DNA from: Dioszegia crocea
Taxonomy: Eukaryota; Basidiomycota; Tremellomycetes; Tremellales; Bulleribasidiaceae
Length of the DNA: 64,000 nucleotides
Direction: 5' to 3'
Assembly (NCBI GenBank): GCA_001600615.1
Contig: BCKK01000001.1
Coordinates: 2,456,369 to 2,520,368, forward strand
The notes under the pieces were generated by a model, which was given only the letters and a program-made list of their open reading frames with translations, was not told the DNA's origin and made no database searches. How positions within the stretch are numbered: position 1 is the first letter of the stretch; the number at the start of each line of letters is the position of its first letter. The translations under genes and the position numbers were made by a program. Positions 1 to 11,443 of the stretch are shown here, in pieces.

Positions 1-689
1 ATCGGTGTCTGCGCGGGGATAGGGGATATTTCTGGCTCGGGCTCAGATGTAGGAGTGGGAGGGGACAGGATGGGTGACTCGGGCTCGGGCTCTGTTATCG
101 GTTCGGGTTCGGGTGTGGGTGTAGGGATGATCGGAAATTGTTCTGGGAGGGGCGAGGGGTGGGGTACAGGCGCAGGTATTGGTGCAGGCGCGGGAGGATT
201 GTCCTCCTCATCGTCTTTGGGGAGTTCCTCGATGATCGTCGGGGGCAGAGGCGTCACGCCGATAGGAGGAATCTCCACCACCTCCGGTCCGGGCTCTATG
301 ATGGGTTGAACGACAGGAGTGAGGTCCGGTTCAGGCTGTGGAGTCGCTGGCTCAGCGACAGGTTCGGCAGGGGAGGGCTCGACGGGTTCTGGTTCGGGTT
401 CGTCACCCTGCTCACTCGGCGGGAAAGCCTCGACAATACCAGGCGGTGCTGGCGTATCGGCAGGTATGTCGTCGGGTGGATCTACGCCTGGTTCATCCAC
501 TGACGGCGGGAATGACTCCATGACCTGCTGCGCTTGAAGCGCGACCATGGGTCTGAATGGCTTGGCGCCGCGCGTGCTGAGGTCGCTGAGCCACGACGGA
601 CGTAATGGAGAGGAAGCGGAGGGTAGGAGGAGGAAGTGAAAGATGGGAAGGGAGAGGATGAGGGGGAGCGCTGGGAGTCGGATACGCAT
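1..689 (-). CDS. Secreted or cell-wall Pro/Glu-rich protein (N-terminal part)
   Basis: The frame is open from an ATG at 689 to the left edge, so only the first 229 residues are present. The first ~25 residues (Met-Arg-Ile-Arg, then Leu/Ile/Phe-rich, ending Ser-Ala-Ser-Ser) look like a signal peptide. The rest is low complexity: repeated Pro-Glu-Pro-Glu blocks, Pro-Ala-Pro runs and a short acidic stretch (KDDEED). No catalytic domain can be seen, and no intron is needed in the visible part. Such sequences occur in fungal wall or surface mannoproteins, but that role is inferred from composition only. The C-terminus, and any GPI signal, lies outside the window. Confidence 0.6.
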   Translation of the reverse strand, partial: MRIRLPALPLILSLPIFHFLLLPSASSPLRPSWLSDLSTRGAKPFRPMVALQAQQVMESFPPSVDEPGVDPPDDIPADTPAPPGIVEAFPPSEQGDEPEPEPVEPSPAEPVAEPATPQPEPDLTPVVQPIIEPGPEVVEIPPIGVTPLPPTIIEELPKDDEEDNPPAPAPIPAPVPHPSPLPEQFPIIPTPTPEPEPITEPEPESPILSPPTPTSEPEPEISPIPAQTP

Positions 690-1548
690 CGTTTTTGGGT
701 GACGTGCGAGGTATCGCCTATGTTGAACCTCGGGCGTGAGTGTGCGGTGCTGTTATGTACAGAGACATCATTCGTGCCGCCTGAAGATAGCATTGCGATC
801 GACAGCGGTGGTCGTGACGTCGTACGGTAGGGTGAGGTATGGAAAGGGACTGTGTCTCGGTGATTTGTCGAGTTTTCGGAACATGCCTGAGACAACATGT
901 TTTTCGGCATCTTGCGGTCGTCTGCGACATCAGATCGCGGTCGATCGTTGGGGAAGGGGATCTGGTGAGTCACTGCTGGTCTCGGTATGACGATGTGCTA
1001 GCTGAGAGGATGAATGAGAAGACGGTGTGCTGGTTTGGGAAGTGTTGGGGATGGTGAATGATGAGTCGAGAAGTGATTAATGACCTCACTAAGTTTGACG
1101 AATCTACTCAGCTTGATTGGTCCCAGATGTCAGTAATACATATCGCGACCTGCAATAGGCTCCCATGGTGTACTGCGTGATTGTACCGCGACCTTAGTTC
1201 AGCTGCCCAGAAGAGCTGAGTCGCGAAGCGGCGTATCACCTCGTAGACACTTCATCGGGATCTCATTATAGTTCGTACTTTGAGAATCGTTCGTAATGTA
1301 GTGCAGTCCAGAGGCTAGGTACTCGCGCTGCTAAGCATCAGCTACGACTATTCGGAAAAGATGGCTCAATCCTGACGTACAAGTTGACGGGGATGTTTGC
1401 GCACAAAAATGATGGCCCCAGGACCGTGCTTGTGGCGTTGAAGACCAATCTGTTGAAAGGTGGCTGAAATCATCAGCGCCTTCCTCGGTCTGACATGCTT
1501 CCAAGAAAGTTACGCACAGCTTGGAAGGTCCTGAAGGGGTAGGTATAA
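690..1548. other. Gene-free stretch
   Basis: Contains the promoter of the minus-strand secreted-protein gene and the 3' flank of the next minus-strand gene. Short ORFs on both strands lack splice signals or recognisable protein character. Nothing else seen. Confidence 0.5.
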
Positions 1549-2153
1549 TTACTCTCTACGCCCGCTTGGACAGGACAGGAGGTATACCGACACGCGTCCT
1601 AGATCATAAGCTTCATATCTCACTGAAGTAGTCGAGGAGTCGTGACTCACGAAGCTCTGACCTGAATATGCGGCTTTGGCATCCCCGTCATAGCTCGCCA
1701 AACCCGCTCGGGGGGACGCGATATCAGTAGCCGACGTGTAAGTCAAAGTGATTGTGTAATTCCTGCGAATTCGGTCAGCCGGAAGTCTTTCCAACGTGCC
1801 AGGAGAGATTCTCGCAGTACTCACCTTCCAGCCGTGAAGACACATGGGTTCCCTTCGGTCCCGTTACCAGCTTCGCACGGGCTGATTAAGACGCGGGATA
1901 CGTTCGTCCCTTCGCACGTCGTGAAAAGCACATTTGTCCCATTATCCCCGGTTGTTCCTGGCTGAAAAGGCGTCGGCGTCGAGACGGTCGAAAGTGGCAA
2001 GCTAGATAGGCCATTGAAGAGCGCTACGACAGCTGAAGCACCTGCGAAGGGGACAAGGGGCTCTTGGCGGGGCTGCAGAGCGAGAGAGAGCGGGGCGGAG
2101 ATGACCGAAGGGAAGAGAAGCAGGCAGAGTGGGGGCAAAGTGGGGAACAGCAT
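1549..2153 (-). CDS. Small secreted protein, ML (NPC2-like lipid-binding) domain candidate
   Basis: Two exons, 2153-1825 and 1762-1549, give 180 aa; the 62-nt intron has GTGAGT, a GGCTGAC branch site and CGCAG. Residues 1-20 form a clear signal peptide (MLFPTLPPLCLLLFPSVISA). The middle carries the pattern of ML/MD-2-related lipid-recognition proteins: a Cys in LFTTCEG, then SPCEAGNG...NPC and a Gly-Arg-Asn-Tyr-Thr-Ile-Thr-Leu strand. Several N-glycosylation sequons are visible (NGT, NVS, NYT). The C-terminal third does not align obviously with NPC2, so the family assignment is tentative; an unrelated small secreted protein is the alternative. A TATA-like element lies about 60 nt upstream of the start, near 2213. 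Confidence 0.6.
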
Positions 2154-2695
2154 TGTTGGACTTGACTATGCTTGAGATGGGGTAGAAGATGAGGGGGTGA
2201 GAGGAGGATCTCTATATACTGTGGTAGATCGTCTTGAATGGCCTGGGCGCTCTTATCTGCTAGCTTCAGGAGCGCGCGTGATGTCTTAGCTCCCTTCGGC
2301 AAGTTGGATGGATTAAGGTTGTCTCGTGATCTCCCGCATCATCGTGTGCGCGATATGAACGGTTGAATCTGGTTCCTCAATCGCACCTACGAGATCGCTA
2401 TCATGTGAATCACCGTAGTACAGCACAGCCTTCGAGCCCGAATCCCAAAGAACCCTGTTGGAAGCCCTGAGCATCGCGGTCATCAAGCCAGGGCGCATGA
2501 CTCAAATCGGGTGGCAAATGAATCCACCCTTGATCAAATTCAAGTCCGGCCTCGGTCAGCTTCCCGCTTCGCGCATGTTGCAACGGCGCTACCCCTCTCG
2601 AACCCTGGGAGAGCCTCTGATACGCCCTACCTAGACCATCCCTGAACCCAAATCGTTATCCAGTAACTGCATATACCTCCCTCTTACTCTATTTC
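2154..2695. other. Gene-free stretch
   Basis: Promoter of the small secreted-protein gene plus the 3' flank of NOT3. A 61-codon minus-strand ORF at 2313-2498 has protein-like composition but no splice context or recognisable motif and is not called. Confidence 0.4.
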
Positions 2696-5222
2696 TCAAT
2701 TTTCACTCAGCCACCTATACTCGAATCTGAAATCGCTCTTTTTCCTCTGACACCAACTGTTCTCCCAGTCAAAGTAGAAGTATCCTCCTTGCTCATACTC
2801 GTCCGTTATTGCCTGGGGGTTATGTGCCCGCTTAAACCACGTGAGGTACTGTTTGTGGAAGCGCCAGTTGTGCTCTTTTAGCTTTTGTGCGGCAAGGCAT
2901 CTATCAATGTCAGCTTTTGGCTCCAGTGTCCTGATGATAACGACTGACTGTTCATATGATCCCGAGTAGTAGTAGAAGATGAAGAAGAGTTGGTCCACAT
3001 CGAATCGGTTGTAGATCTCTCGATCTGATAGAACCGTGGCGCGGGTTTGGGGGTAGTGGGAGGGAGTTTTGACGGGATTTTTAGGCAAGTAGTAGCGTGG
3101 TCTGTAGATCAGCAAGAGTTTCCCCTAGCATTGTATGACACGAAAGCGGGACTCACGGTTCACTATCTCCCTGTAATGGGGCATCTCTATAGCTGACCTC
3201 CAGCGCCTGATGTAACTGCGAAATATCGTTTCCTCGTCGTTCGGCTACAGTTTTGTCAGCGATTGGTCCATTGTGGCCGCGTATCAAACTTACACATCTC
3301 TTTCGCAACATCGAAGCTCTGCATCAGACTACCCAGCACACCCTGCTGTTGTTGTCCCTGCGTTGGAGCAGACTGCGCTTGAGATGGTGCGGCAGTGAAC
3401 CCTCCAACAGCTCCAGTCCGGCTTGATTCAGCATGTGCGGAGTATCCCGGTGGCGGTGGCGGTGGCCCTGAAGATGTAGCCGTAGCAGTAGAAGGCTGGG
3501 TTTGGGCCACCGGAGACAGTAGAGGAGGTATGCTCATATTTTGTCCGTCTGACGGTAGGGCGAGGTTGAAGCCCGCCGTCTGGGGCGTTGACGAGGCAGG
3601 ATTTGGGGAACGGGATGAGAGCCCGGGTGGGGGTGGAGGTGCTGATGAAGAGCCCTGATATGTCAGCATGCTCAAAGGGACTAGACGATGGGAACTCACA
3701 TTTGCTTGCGGTTGTAGGAGTTTCGACGGTGCCGCTGGGACGGCAGAAGGAGCGGGAGCCGACTCCTTCTCGATCGCAGGCGACTCTACCGGTAATTCCA
3801 ACTTCGACCGGGTAGGCGACAAGATTTCAGATGGCGACATCATAGGTGGCGCAACGACAGAGGAAGCGACTGCCGCAGCTGCCGCAGCAGCATACCGGAT
3901 GGGCGGTAATGTCGTCTTGGAAGGAGGTGTCGCCGCTACCGCCGCAGGGATAGAAGGGACAGGAGGTATATCCGCTTTGTGATGGTGTCCCATCTTTGGT
4001 AACTCCTGCTTCGTACTGTCCATCGTTCCCTTTCGACTGGGTATACGCTTTGTCATAATTGGCGAAGGAGGCGCCTCGTCTGGTACACTGCTGGTTGTAG
4101 CGTCCTTCGAAGCTTTGCTGGCCGGCGTAGGCTTCTTCGTCGGCTCCTCTTTCGCAGGTGTTTTTGGGGCAGGAGTAAGGGCAGGAGATTCGTCGATAGG
4201 ATCAACGAGTGAGGCTGAATCGAGTGATTGCTCGTCCTGCTGCATCCCGAATTCGCCAGGTCCGAAGTCTTCCTCATCGAGCAGGTTGAGGTCGTCGTAC
4301 AGTCCTTGGTCATAGTCAAAGTCTTCGTCCTGGAAATGAGCATTGTATTGTGTGCCGTTCGCCAGATCTGGACTCACCGCATTGGTCTCAACAAAGTACT
4401 TGACGTCCTCCTGTATACTTTCCACCTCTTCCGACTGCAGTTGGCCATTATCCAGCATCCGCTGAACAATCTCCAATCGACCAATGTGCCACCCTCTTCT
4501 TTCATTCAACTCTTCCAGCTCCCCTACACGTTCTCCCGTCCCCTTCTTCTTCTTCGCCGTTGATATTCCTTCTAATTCCGCCTCCGTAGCCTCGATCTGA
4601 CGTGCTAATTCCTCGGTCATCGTCCCGACCCAGTCAATCATATCGCTCTTTGCTTTTTCGGCAGGGTCGAGTTTGGATTGTGCGGATAGGCCTTCTTTCG
4701 AGAACGCCTTCATCTTCATCTCCTTTTCTAGAGCTTTGAAGCGTTCCATTTGCTGCTACATCAGCACTTAGACAATATGAAGTCACCCTATCACTCCGTC
4801 GCCAAGCTATCACCATTCCGTATGTCGCCTCAATTTCTGATGGATGTGCCCTGGACCGCAACTCCTCCTAAACAGGTTCCATCACTCACCGTCTCAATCA
4901 ATCTCCTATTCTCCATCAAGGCCGACTTGTCCTTGATATCACTACTCCCTAACCACGCCTTGATCTGATCCCGCATCCGCTGGAGCTTCTTAATCTGCGT
5001 CTTGAGATCATTCTCCAGCTTATCCTTCTGCGTAGAGTTGTTGGCATGATAGAGCTTGTCGAAGGTACTCTCGAAAGTCTCGACACCGACAGCGACCGTC
5101 TTGAGGGTCTTGTCAATCTCCGCTGTGGAATGTCAGCTGTAACTCTCGCATGAAGACACCTAGGGATGCGCTTGAAGTGAGAGCAAGTGAAGAGACTGAC
5201 CCTGCAGCTTTCTTAACGCCAT
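2696..5222 (-). CDS. NOT3: CCR4-NOT complex subunit NOT3/NOT5
   Basis: Eight exons (5222-5201, 5122-4890, 4752-4378, 4329-3700, 3654-3294, 3244-3157, 3101-2949, 2900-2696) encode 688 aa. Residues 1-230 form the conserved NOT3/5 N-terminal helical domain: MALRKLQAEIDKTLK, KKLQRMRDQIK and the junction LIET-Q-MERFK, nearly as in human CNOT3, followed by the FVETNA...YDDLNL block. The middle is Pro/Ala/Ser-rich. The last ~130 residues are the NOT box: YYLPKNPVKTPSHYPQ, LFFIFYYYSGSYEQ, WRFHKQYLTWFKR, ITDEYEQGGYFYFDWE, ending in FEYRWL. The protein scaffolds the CCR4-NOT deadenylase/transcription-regulation complex. Two internal introns (48 and 45 nt) are multiples of three without stops, so the unspliced frame also stays open; comparison with CNOT3 supports removing both. 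It shares a 290-bp divergent promoter with the OXR1-like gene. Confidence 0.93.
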
Positions 5223-5512
5223 GATGCCTGTGTTCACTCTGCAGTATTGTATGCTATCGCGTAGGTATAAAGGGAAGGGACGTTACCCACCCACCCCCGC
5301 AAGAGCAACACGGGCGGCGGCGGTTGCCGCTTTGGGCTAGACTGAGGAATGCCACGTGAATCCAGACTTCCCATACAACATGCAACTTCAATCAACATCA
5401 CAGTCTTGTCAGGAGAGGTAAGCCATTGAACAGGCTACCAGGGGAATAATACAGACCGGCAGCTGATACAACATATAGGACCCCGAAAAAAATCCACACG
5501 TCGAGGCAAGAA

Positions 5513-6959
5513 ATGCAGCATCAGCGACGTTCTTCTGATTTCGGTGGCTTCGTCTCCGCTACTCCCTCGAGCTCCAGTTCCACATCCCCTCGACAGACAC
5601 GGCAATCGAGTCTACAAAGTGGCGATCTTCTCGGCTCATTCGATGATATAGAAGATGAGCGCGCGGCGAATGGCTCATCTTCGAGCTCGGTCCACCGGTC
5701 CATCCCCCTCCCAAATAACACTTCCTATGGGTCCAGCAGCTCCTCAGCTCGGCCCACGTTGATCCAACTCCCACCTCGTCCCGATGAGATGCCAGAGGAT
5801 TATATTCCTCCCTTACAGTCCCCTCGGCGTATGTCGCAACCATACATTTCCTCCGGCCTCGGTTCCCCTCCAGCCATCAATCATATGCGTGCCGTCGGTA
5901 CCTACAATTCCGACGCGGGCCCGTCAAAGCTCACCAGCATCCTTACGCCCGCTGCGGCTGCCATCCTATCCCCAGCTTCAAAGGCTGCCAACAAGTGGAG
6001 GCGCTCGACAGACCGACATGTCTACGATGAGAAGACGTCCGTCTCGGAATTTGAAGATTGGCCAGCATTAGTAACGCACGACAATCCCTTCGTTCCTGTT
6101 GAGCACAACGTATTTCACTTGCCTCCGAGTGGTGCGCCGGGCTATGTGAAGGCTCCTGAGCCAAAGATCGTACGCTCAGGTGTGGACCTCCCGCCAAGTC
6201 TGGGTTTGCTGGGTCGACGGTCTGGAACTCTGCCCGTTTTGACCGAGCCAATAGCCCTATCGGTGAGTCATTCCTGGAAATAAGAGCTGATCTGCAGCTA
6301 CAACGTCATTTACCAGCTCGACAACGGTTATCAAAATCTTGGACGTTGATCTGTAAGTCCACAATGGCGTGCTCTACTAACCCTCAGTCTCGCTGGACCA
6401 GCACGGCGCTTCCCTTTCATCCCTATATCGCCAAGCTGAAGCTGCTGCTTCTCGCGCACAAGGCTTCGGCTGTGTTCTTGTTATCGAAGATGGAGAGGGA
6501 CGGAAATTTGGCGCGTTCCTCAATGAGAACATTGTCCGACGGGAGGGGGCATACTATGGTTCGGGCGAATCGTACGTTATTCCAATGTTGCATCTGTTCA
6601 GCTCGCTTACCGAGTCAGCTTCTTGTTCAGGATACCATCGCCCGCCGGTGACACTTCGATACCGGCTGTGTTTCGCTGGACGGGCAAGAATCAGTACTTT
6701 TCGCTGTGCGAGGGCTCATTCGTGTCATTCGGAGGAGGGTAAGTCACGCTATGCAAGTTGAAGGTTGGATTAGCGAGCTAATGCGTCAAGGTCAGGCACA
6801 TATGGTCTTATCTTTGACTCGACCTTCTCCAAATGTTCCTCAGCCACATGCCCAACATTCGACAATGAGGTCCTCTGCAGGGATACACCCCTCCATACTG
6901 AAAAGGCGACATATTTCGACTGCGTGGGTTTGGAAGTTTGGGCTACAATGCCGCTGTAG
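5513..6959 (+). CDS. OXR1: TLDc-domain oxidation-resistance protein (OXR1-like)
   Basis: Five exons (5513-6262, 6298-6352, 6388-6571, 6619-6738, 6791-6959) give 425 aa. The first ~230 residues are Ser/Pro-rich and probably disordered. The C-terminal TLDc domain is clear: FSLDQHGASLSSLYR, LVIEDGEGRKFGAF, GSGESFLFRIPSP, FRWTGKNQYFSLCEGSF, GGGSGTYGLIFDS and the final EVWATMPL strand. TLDc proteins protect against oxidative damage and, in yeast and animals, bind and regulate the V-ATPase. Intron 4 must end at CAAG|GTCAGG (6790) to keep the frame. The 35-nt intron 2 is among the shortest in the window. Another fungal TLDc family (RTC5) is a possible alternative, but the C-terminal location of the domain fits OXR1. 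Confidence 0.9.
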
Positions 6960-7054
6960 GCTCGTATTGAGGAGTCGGACATTGTATCACATGTAGGATA
7001 CTGTATCAATATGCTTTGAAAATACCAATGTACAATCTATACATGTCTAATTAT

Positions 7055-8355
7055 CTAGTGAGCGCTAGTAGGCCGGGTAGGGGGTCGGGAGTATGACTGA
7101 TATGTCGTGTAACCTTCGGGTCCGCGGGTGTAGAATGTAGGTCTGATATCAGCGAAAAGCCTCATTTCTCACTCACCGGTCGTATGGGTCAAGCTCGTAG
7201 CCGTGCTTGATTCGCTCAGGAAGATCAGGGTCTGCAGGGATGAGCTCGGGTCATCTATCGCGCGATAAGGCAGACTCACTAGAGATGAACCAACGGCCAA
7301 AGACAACAGCACCGCCGTGCTCCTTGACGTACTCCTTTGCCAGCTCAGGCGTATATCCACCGGCACTCAAGAACTGAGTCTTGCTCCCCTGGAAGACATC
7401 CCGGTACTGCTGCAGTGACTCTGACAGGTCGTGCTCGGCCGAGTATGTGTTCCAGTTGGCGAGCTTTGCGGGGTCGGCCCTGGGCTCGACAAAGTGGACG
7501 TAGCCAAGATCGGGGATGCGCTCGTGGATGAGTTTAGAGATGGTGACGTACTCCTCCGCTGATTCGGGAGTCTGGACGCCCTGAGCATTGGCGTAAGGGG
7601 ATAGACGGATTCCGACGCGACCAGCTCCGATAGCCTTGGAGGTTGCCTCGAGAATCTCGAGGCCGAACCGGGCTCTGTTTTCTATCGATCCTCCGTAGTC
7701 GTCCGTCCGCTTGTTGCTGGCTGAGGAGAAGAATTGGTTTACAAGGTAGCCGTCTGAAATGTCAGCGAGCTGTCACATTCTGGGACGAAGATAACTTACG
7801 AGCACCGTGAACCTCGATACCGTCAAATCCAGCGTCGATTGCCCGCTTGGCAGAGTCCACGTAGTCCGCAACGTACTCCGCGATCTCCTCCTTTGACAGA
7901 GCCTTGGGTGTGGGCTTGCCCTCAGCCATGGGGATCGCGCTGGCGGAGACGACAGGGATGCCGCTCTGGCCATCCTGCGTTCGGCCAAGGGCCCAGAGCT
8001 GAACGATGGTCTTAGCGCCTTTGGCGTGCACTCGGTCGTTGATAGCCTTCCACTGGGCGACGTGCTCGTCGGTGTAGAGACCGGGAGTACCGACCATCCC
8101 TCCAGCTTTGGCAGATGGGTAGGTGGCCTATGGGGTCAGCTTTGCCTTACAACATCGTTTTATCTCCGAACTCACCTCAGTAATCATCAACCCTCCGTCA
8201 GATGCTCGCTGCTCGTAGTACTCGCCCATGAGGTCGGTAGGGGTGCGAGACTCAATCTCAGCTCGGATACGGGTGAGGGGTGCAAGCACTATGCGGTGCT
8301 TGAGCTCGATGGGTCCAATAGACCATGGCGAGAAAAGGGTAGTAGAGTCGGACAT
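7055..8355 (-). CDS. Old Yellow Enzyme family NADPH dehydrogenase (ene-reductase)
   Basis: Five exons (8355-8176, 8127-7800, 7753-7280, 7231-7177, 7142-7055) give 374 aa, the usual OYE length. It is an FMN-dependent TIM-barrel enzyme that reduces activated C=C bonds of enones. Visible motifs are LAPLTRIRA near the N-terminus, the substrate-binding pair in EVHGAHGYLVNQF (His-x-x-His, then the Tyr proton donor), SNKRTDDYGGSIENR and the late phosphate-binding FGRWFISNPDLPER. The start at 8355 (MSDSTTLFSPWSIG) is preferred over an in-frame Met at 8424 because family members begin there and a TATA box (8443-8450) lies 90 bp upstream. It shares a promoter region with the SDR gene, suggesting joint induction, for example by electrophiles or oxidants (inference). 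Confidence 0.93.
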
Positions 8356-8974
8356 TATGATCAGATGTGAGTTTTGCGATGAATTTGAAAGGAGTTTAAG
8401 TGAATGGGTCGTTGGGGTAGTCACACTCGAGGGCTGGCCACCTTATATACCCTCCTCGAGCACCTCCTCCTCACTCTGGAAATTTCTGTTGACAAATACA
8501 GATGACGTATTGTCGCAACTTACTCATCCACTTGCCACTTGCCGGAAATATCGGAGCCCCGCTTCCGGCCTCCACCCGCCACCTCCCCCACTCTCCCCCA
8601 CTTACGAAAGGCATCCCCGTCGGCCTGAAAGCTTGAGAGTTGCCATGCGCTGGTTGATGCAATGTATGTCTTGACTGATCTTCTGATGAACTCTACACAT
8701 GTGCCTCTTCTGCCTTCGGGGATCGGTCAGTGATGCTCCTGATGGCACTCCATGTTCGGTGCCGCGTCGGCAAGTTGGACCTCGGACATCGGTACCTCGG
8801 GCGAGTTGTCACCAACCTCAACGGGTGAAAAGGTACGGTTTGGCTATATATATATATATATGCACCACGGAAGATCGGAGCATCCACCCTCTTCCCCCCG
8901 CCCTAATACCCAGGCCAACAAACGATAAGCTCATCCCCAGACCCGCTCGCTCAGACACCCGTCCCACAAACAAC
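8356..8974. promoter_or_regulatory. Divergent promoter region between OYE and SDR genes
   Basis: 619 bp separate two divergently transcribed oxidoreductase genes. There is a TATA-like TTATATAC at 8443-8450 (minus-strand gene) and a run of TA repeats at 8845-8861, 114 bp before the plus-strand start. Assignment as a shared promoter is inference from position. Confidence 0.55.
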
Positions 8975-9856
8975 ATGAAAGTATTCATCACCGGAGGCAC
9001 AGGCCTCATCGGGTCATCCCTCATCCCTCGTCTCATCGCATCGGGGCACAGCGTCACCTGCCTTACGCGCTCTGATGCACCCGCCGACAAAGCCAAAGCA
9101 CTTGGCGCAACACCCATCCACGGCTCCCACCTCGACCTTGACGTACTCACCCGTGCCGCATCTGATGCAGACGGTGTCATCCACCTCGCATTTGACCATG
9201 ACAACATCCACGAGTACGTCCGCATTTGCGCCGAGGACCGAGCTGCCATCACTGCCTTGTGCAATGGGCTCGGTACGACCGGTAAACCCTTCGTTCTCGC
9301 TGGCGGTACCCTCATGACCGCCGGTGAGACGGAGCAGTGTGCCAAGATCCCCATTGAGGCGTTTCCGAGGTGGAAGTCTGAGGAGTTGGCGGCGAGTTAC
9401 GCCGAGAAGGGGGTCAGAGCTACCATTGTTCGACTCCCACCCGTCGTTCACGGTCCGGACCGACAGCACCCCTTCATCACTGCCCTGATCGAAGGTGCCA
9501 AGAAGGCTGGAGAGGCGGGGTATGTAGGGGAAGGCGAGCAGGTCTGGCCGTCTGTTCATGTGAAAGACGCTGCCGAGGTATTTGCGCTGGCGTTGGAGAA
9601 AGGGGAGAAGGGAAGGGTGTATCATGCAGTTGGCGAAGAGGGCATTGCGATCAAGGACATTACATCGTTCATCGCTGAGAAGCTCGGAGTGGCGGTTAGG
9701 AGTATGAGTAAGGAAGAGGCGATGAGTCGATACGGATTCGTGGGACCTCTTTTAGATATGAGCAATAAGACATCGAGCACTCTCACGCAGGAGTGGCTCG
9801 GGTGGAAGATTGAGGGGTATGGGTTGATTGAGGAGATGAAGGGGTATAGCTATTAG
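8975..9856 (+). CDS. Atypical short-chain dehydrogenase / NAD-dependent epimerase-like protein
   Basis: A single exon encodes 293 aa. The N-terminus (MKVFITGGTGLIGSSL) is the extended-SDR TGxxGxxG Rossmann motif; HLDLDVL, GVIHLAF and VVHGPD follow the order of atypical SDRs related to nucleoside-sugar epimerases. The usual YxxxK is replaced by a region with FPRWKSEELAAS, as in atypical members. The start at 8975 follows an in-frame upstream extension that looks non-coding and contains the TA repeat. It is one of very few intronless genes in an intron-rich window, and similar proteins are common in bacteria, so horizontal origin is possible. Substrate unknown. Confidence 0.85.
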   Translation: MKVFITGGTGLIGSSLIPRLIASGHSVTCLTRSDAPADKAKALGATPIHGSHLDLDVLTRAASDADGVIHLAFDHDNIHEYVRICAEDRAAITALCNGLGTTGKPFVLAGGTLMTAGETEQCAKIPIEAFPRWKSEELAASYAEKGVRATIVRLPPVVHGPDRQHPFITALIEGAKKAGEAGYVGEGEQVWPSVHVKDAAEVFALALEKGEKGRVYHAVGEEGIAIKDITSFIAEKLGVAVRSMSKEEAMSRYGFVGPLLDMSNKTSSTLTQEWLGWKIEGYGLIEEMKGYSY

Positions 9857-9986
9857 TATTATTCAGCGTCGGATACCCATGTACATTAGATTTGCTGGTT
9901 TGCCTCAGACCTGAGTTCGTGAATATGCACATGGCATAGCGAGCCTGTCCCCAGCTGTCGACCAGTACATCTCCGACTCCCCCTGC

Positions 9987-11126
9987 CTAAACGTAAAGGT
10001 CCCAATCATCAGGATCATCCGGCACATCCTGTGCACTTGCTGCTGCGGCAGCAGTAGATGCAGCAGGAACCGCCCGCACCGGAGAGCCAGCCATGCCACT
10101 CTCCATCTCTTCCATCGCAAGCAGCTCGTCCAGATCCGGTCCATCATCCTCTTCCATATCTTGATCGTCTCGGGCGGGGAACAAGGGCTGGGCGGTTGGA
10201 GCTGAGGGTTCGTTCTGTAACGAGGCGGTAGCGTCGGGAGAGGGAGCTCGAGAGGGGGATTTGGATGGCTGGCGAGTTGTAGGCGAGCGGGAACGGCTCT
10301 GGGACCGGGACCGCGAGCGCGATATGCGCGGTGGGGGTGTTGGTGTACGAGGACGAGGGTAAAAGGCGTCTCGGTAGCCCTTCATCGCAGACTAGATAGT
10401 CAGCTACCAGTATCCCAGAACTTTATCAAAGGTCAGTTAACTCACTTCCATCCGGCGCGTCCTGCAGACCACCTCGACACGCGTCATTGTCCCCATAAAG
10501 TCTCCCTTGGGAAACATCCCATGTGCCCAGAGTTGGTATACGTTGAGCAGGTCTTTGAGGTCATCCGCCTGTTATACTATCAGCGTCTGGGTATTCCAGC
10601 TTTAATGGGATCGTAAACTCACCTCTCTCCCCTTCCCTTTGACTTTAAATTTCTTCGCCGCCTTCATCAACTTCAGTATCCCATCATCCCCCGTCAATCG
10701 ATCTCCATCAACCTTAGCTACGACCCGCCGTTTCTTTGGTGCTCCTTCTCCATCATCATCTGCGCCTTTAAGACCCGCAAAGGGATCCAGAACATCGTCC
10801 GCATCCCCATCAGGTCCTAGATCATCAAAAGCAGATGGCCTAGGCGCGTCAAATGCAGAAGGCGCCGGGCGACGATTGCTGTCATCGTCGTCGAAGTCGG
10901 TAGGGTCTGCAAAGTCATTGCTACGATCGTATACTGGAGACCTAGGGCGGCGTTGTGTGGCTGCCTTGGGACGGCGAGGTGAATCGGTGGCTGATCCAGG
11001 AGAGAGGAAGAGGGGGTTGAGGGAGCGCGACGGACCAGCTATAGGGGTAGGGGGTGAGTCGGGGGGAACAGATCGGCGAGGTGGGGGTGCAGGAGGCGAA
11101 TTGAACAGGTCAAAGAGGTCCGCCAT
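9987..11126 (-). CDS. CSM3: Replication fork protection complex subunit Csm3/Swi3 (TIPIN)
   Basis: Three exons (11126-10623, 10568-10446, 10391-9987) give 343 aa. After a disordered, acidic Asp/Pro-rich N-terminus with a basic KKRR patch, the Swi3 domain spans about residues 125-215: DRLTGDDGILKLMKAAKKFK, KGKGREADDLKDLLNVYQLW and HGMFPKGDFMGTMTRVE. The C-terminal half is an RS/SP-rich and acidic tail ending DDWDLYV. Csm3/TIPIN pairs with Tof1/Timeless to stabilise stalled replication forks. The exon junction after KGKGRE is supported by the continuous Swi3 motif across the splice. It lies about 300 bp downstream of the ATG5 stop codon and is transcribed in the same direction. Confidence 0.88.
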
Positions 11127-11443
11127 GATGTTAGACTACGCCAGTAGAGCTTCAAGGTCAGATGTCCGATAATGTATGGTGAGGTGCAATGGCAAAGATC
11201 TCCATGCCGCCGGCGCGTCAGACGCGTCGATATTTTTGGCTCGGATCCGGGATCGACGCGACTTGGATGATTCTTCGATATGCTCTGGTGCCCTCTGCGT
11301 CTTTGCAGCAAGCTCATGTGGCCTTGGTATGCAGTACAGAGCGCTATATGATAATGAAGACTGACGAGAACAAAGATACCCAAGACACCACATCCGCCAT
11401 GACAGCCAGTATACAGCTCTGAAGATTTGAAAGTGAGCTATAG

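Noticed and set aside
55..537. Gly/Ser-rich plus-strand ORFs at the left edge
   Set aside because: Antisense shadows of the Pro/Glu codons of the minus-strand secreted protein.
2313..2498. 61-codon minus-strand ORF with protein-like composition
   Set aside because: No splice partners, no recognised motif and it lies in the promoter of a downstream gene.
8845..8861. TA repeat considered as a replication origin or telomere-like signal
   Set aside because: Short and placed like a TATA element upstream of the SDR start; no other origin features.
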